This document shows positions 42,601-42,842 of a DNA stretch of 42,842 nucleotides, piece after piece. The DNA comes from an uncultured Marinoscillum sp. (GTDB lineage Bacteria; Bacteroidota; Bacteroidia; Cytophagales; MED-G16), in the NCBI GenBank assembly GCA_902626505.1, contig CACOFQ010000012.1:1-42842 (forward strand), in the 5' to 3' direction. Both the position numbers and the translations under genes were made by a program. The stretch's first letter is position 1. Each line of letters begins with the position of its first letter. The notes under the pieces were generated by a model. That model searched no databases and was not told the origin of the DNA. It saw only the letters and a list, made by a program, of their open reading frames with translations.

Positions 42601-42842
42601 TATTTTCTAAAGAATCAAAATAAACTTTATCTGACGACTGTAAATAAAAAAATACAAATTCATTATTATCAAAAGTATCATCACTATTTCCGAAAAAACT
42701 AATTTGAATCTCTTTTGGATTTATATAATTTGAAATTGAATTAAGTTGAGGTAGACTTCCATTATAACCACTACCATAAATTTGAATTTTATTTGGGTTA
42801 ATTTTTCCTATGTCAAGATTATTTTTATCTAAAAAATTTTTA
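39611..42842 (-). CDS. porU: Type IX secretion sortase PorU (5' end outside window)
   Basis: The open frame continues from 39611 to the right edge; the first residues are outside, and the ATG/TTG positions inside are not the true start. Visible N-terminal sequence includes IQIYGSGYNGSLPQLN, FVFFYLQ and IIQSGRDWYGEIF, typical of PorU. The C25 (gingipain-like) domain follows, with LLIITHDNFKDDASRIKSLRE, LLIGDCSYDF, and the catalytic dyad: His at 41045-41047 (NYIGHGNEFFWAEE) and Cys at 40943-40945 (LFLTATCEFGKFDDP). After an Ig-like part comes a C-terminal sorting-like domain (NYPNPFSYQTNFSF, PQGIYIYKLHV). PorU removes the C-terminal signal of type IX cargo and attaches it to lipid. Cargo in this window includes the 12488-16342 product. 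Confidence 0.95.
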   Translation of the reverse strand, partial: KNFLDKNNLDIGKINPNKIQIYGSGYNGSLPQLNSISNYINPKEIQISFFGNSDDTFDNNEFVFFYLQSSDKVYFDSLENKLKSEKNIYTDTSFYFISFDKNLSREIKTDEASDLFDFERNNFLYNYKYEKDLYTIIQSGRDWYGEIFSPGNSLEIPINDFNKNTLLNIDINLISRSTVQSNFKLYLNNNEISHIDMGVINEGIYGNKLAETNKKINSEFKNQDSNNLKLLYNGDNSSISYLDYIDITGEINLSYKDNDLIFYTLPSNEDIFYKHIIKSTNIYDYDSQNKLDLRRWDITNPYDIKESNLIKENDYYYVIKNEKNFGRYIIFDIKNLNYPLFSKSLVNSNILNHKNPDLLIITHDNFKDDASRIKSLREREGLTVKITDVDNIYNQFSAGNQDISSIRNYIKYIYNSSNKKLRYVLLIGDCSYDFKDRIPNNTNYIPIYQSYNSSNNIYSYSSDDYYGFLDEDEGIWEESIDGDHDLEVGVGRIPSKSKMESKSYIDKLFIYSKKELIRGDWKKNIFLIADDGDNNVHQTDAENHFNLLNKDNPEYKIKKIYLDNYEQNIIDGFKTSSQTKELLNEAVDNGAMIINYIGHGNEFFWAEEKILDDNSIYSWKNRSKLPLFLTATCEFGKFDDPLISSGGEMLLNKDNGGAIALLTTTRPVFSQSNYRLNNEFYKNVFVRDESYMRLGDIFKNTKNGSLSGPINRNFALLGDPSLTLNYPYFKIKINKMDTLMAGDKILVSGEIIDNNSIKVENFSGEIYSDIFDKISTNITLGDENEPYQFLEWDDLIFKGVSSVNQGVFSFEFNVPKNIDYEFGLGKLNLFAVDTVNFDEAIGSSSFIIGGTSNNFKDDNKGPDINIFLDSYDFISGDRVSISPLLIVDLFDVNGINIIEKESSNKIKAVIDDTIVISLNKYFSYLKDNFQRGSIRFPLENLKNGKHKIEIKVSDNYNNLSTEVVVFITGNENKLKISNLMNYPNPFSYQTNFSFELEEYNQPIFILLEVFDIRGKKVFNYQNEYEFSPNLIDDISWDGKDLNYNPLPQGIYIYKLHVRNLLNGKNITLHNKLFKKL

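Noticed and set aside
1-42842. CRISPR arrays, insertion sequences, phage genes, toxin-antitoxin pairs or defence islands
   Set aside because: No spaced direct repeats, transposase, integrase or phage structural genes were seen; all long regions are explained by chromosomal genes.

Overview
The window looks like a chromosomal segment of a marine flavobacterium (Bacteroidota, Flavobacteriia). The evidence is its very low GC, tight gene packing with many 1-4 base overlaps, near absence of Shine-Dalgarno sequences, TAnnTTTG-like promoter elements, and lineage-typical genes: the type IX secretion sortase PorU with its partner PorV, the gliding lipoprotein GldH, a protein with a type IX sorting tail, a MerC-domain protein and a DUF5107-TPR protein. 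The exact genus cannot be read from the sequence. I see no phage, insertion sequence, CRISPR array or rRNA; there is one tRNA.

Layout. (1) 1-3769, minus strand: an OsmC-like protein, a small His/Cys exported protein, a lipoprotein and a ZnuD-like TonB-dependent receptor (cut by the left edge), which I read as a probable metal-uptake locus. (2) 3817-6208: an exported sugar-isomerase-like TIM barrel, a dCMP-deaminase-like enzyme and, on the minus strand, a DUF1295 membrane protein. (3) 6244-11740: a seven-gene, mostly overlapping operon of light-dependent DNA repair: a stand-alone GIY-YIG/UvrC-like nuclease, an SRPBCC protein, an SDR lacking its catalytic Tyr, a flavin-reductase-like protein, DUF2256, a bacterial (6-4)-type photolyase that has lost all four iron-sulfur cysteines, and a DASH-type cryptochrome/photolyase. 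Three small membrane proteins follow (11797-12460), one only 42 residues long. (4) 12488-16342: a 1284-residue secreted beta-helix/FG-GAP protein. (5) 16402-18620: a MerC-like protein, then nucleoside hydrolase plus ribokinase, which together make a nucleoside-ribose salvage pair. (6) 18617-23944: an exported phosphatase, a membrane protein divergent (3 bases apart) from a P19-like metal-binding protein, an M1 aminopeptidase and a NTF2+ABM lipoprotein. (7) 24011-26716, minus: a YqaA-like membrane protein, thrB and thrC. (8) 26787-32301: a Bax-inhibitor-1 homologue, an S9 peptidase, tRNA-Ala(GGC), a NTF2-like lipoprotein, an NlpC/P60 hydrolase and a SAM methyltransferase. (9) 32391-42842: DUF5107-TPR and rlmB; a small cytidylyltransferase; purD and gldH; then porV and porU on the minus strand, with porU cut by the right edge.

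The most interesting piece is the photolyase operon: it joins a Cho/UvrC-like incision nuclease to two photolyase-family proteins and three flavin/redox accessory genes, and several members have lost hallmark residues. Second is the putative metal-uptake locus, with a long imperfect hairpin before the lipoprotein gene and a clear intrinsic terminator before the receptor gene. Functions are assigned by recognising motifs by eye; no database search was run.
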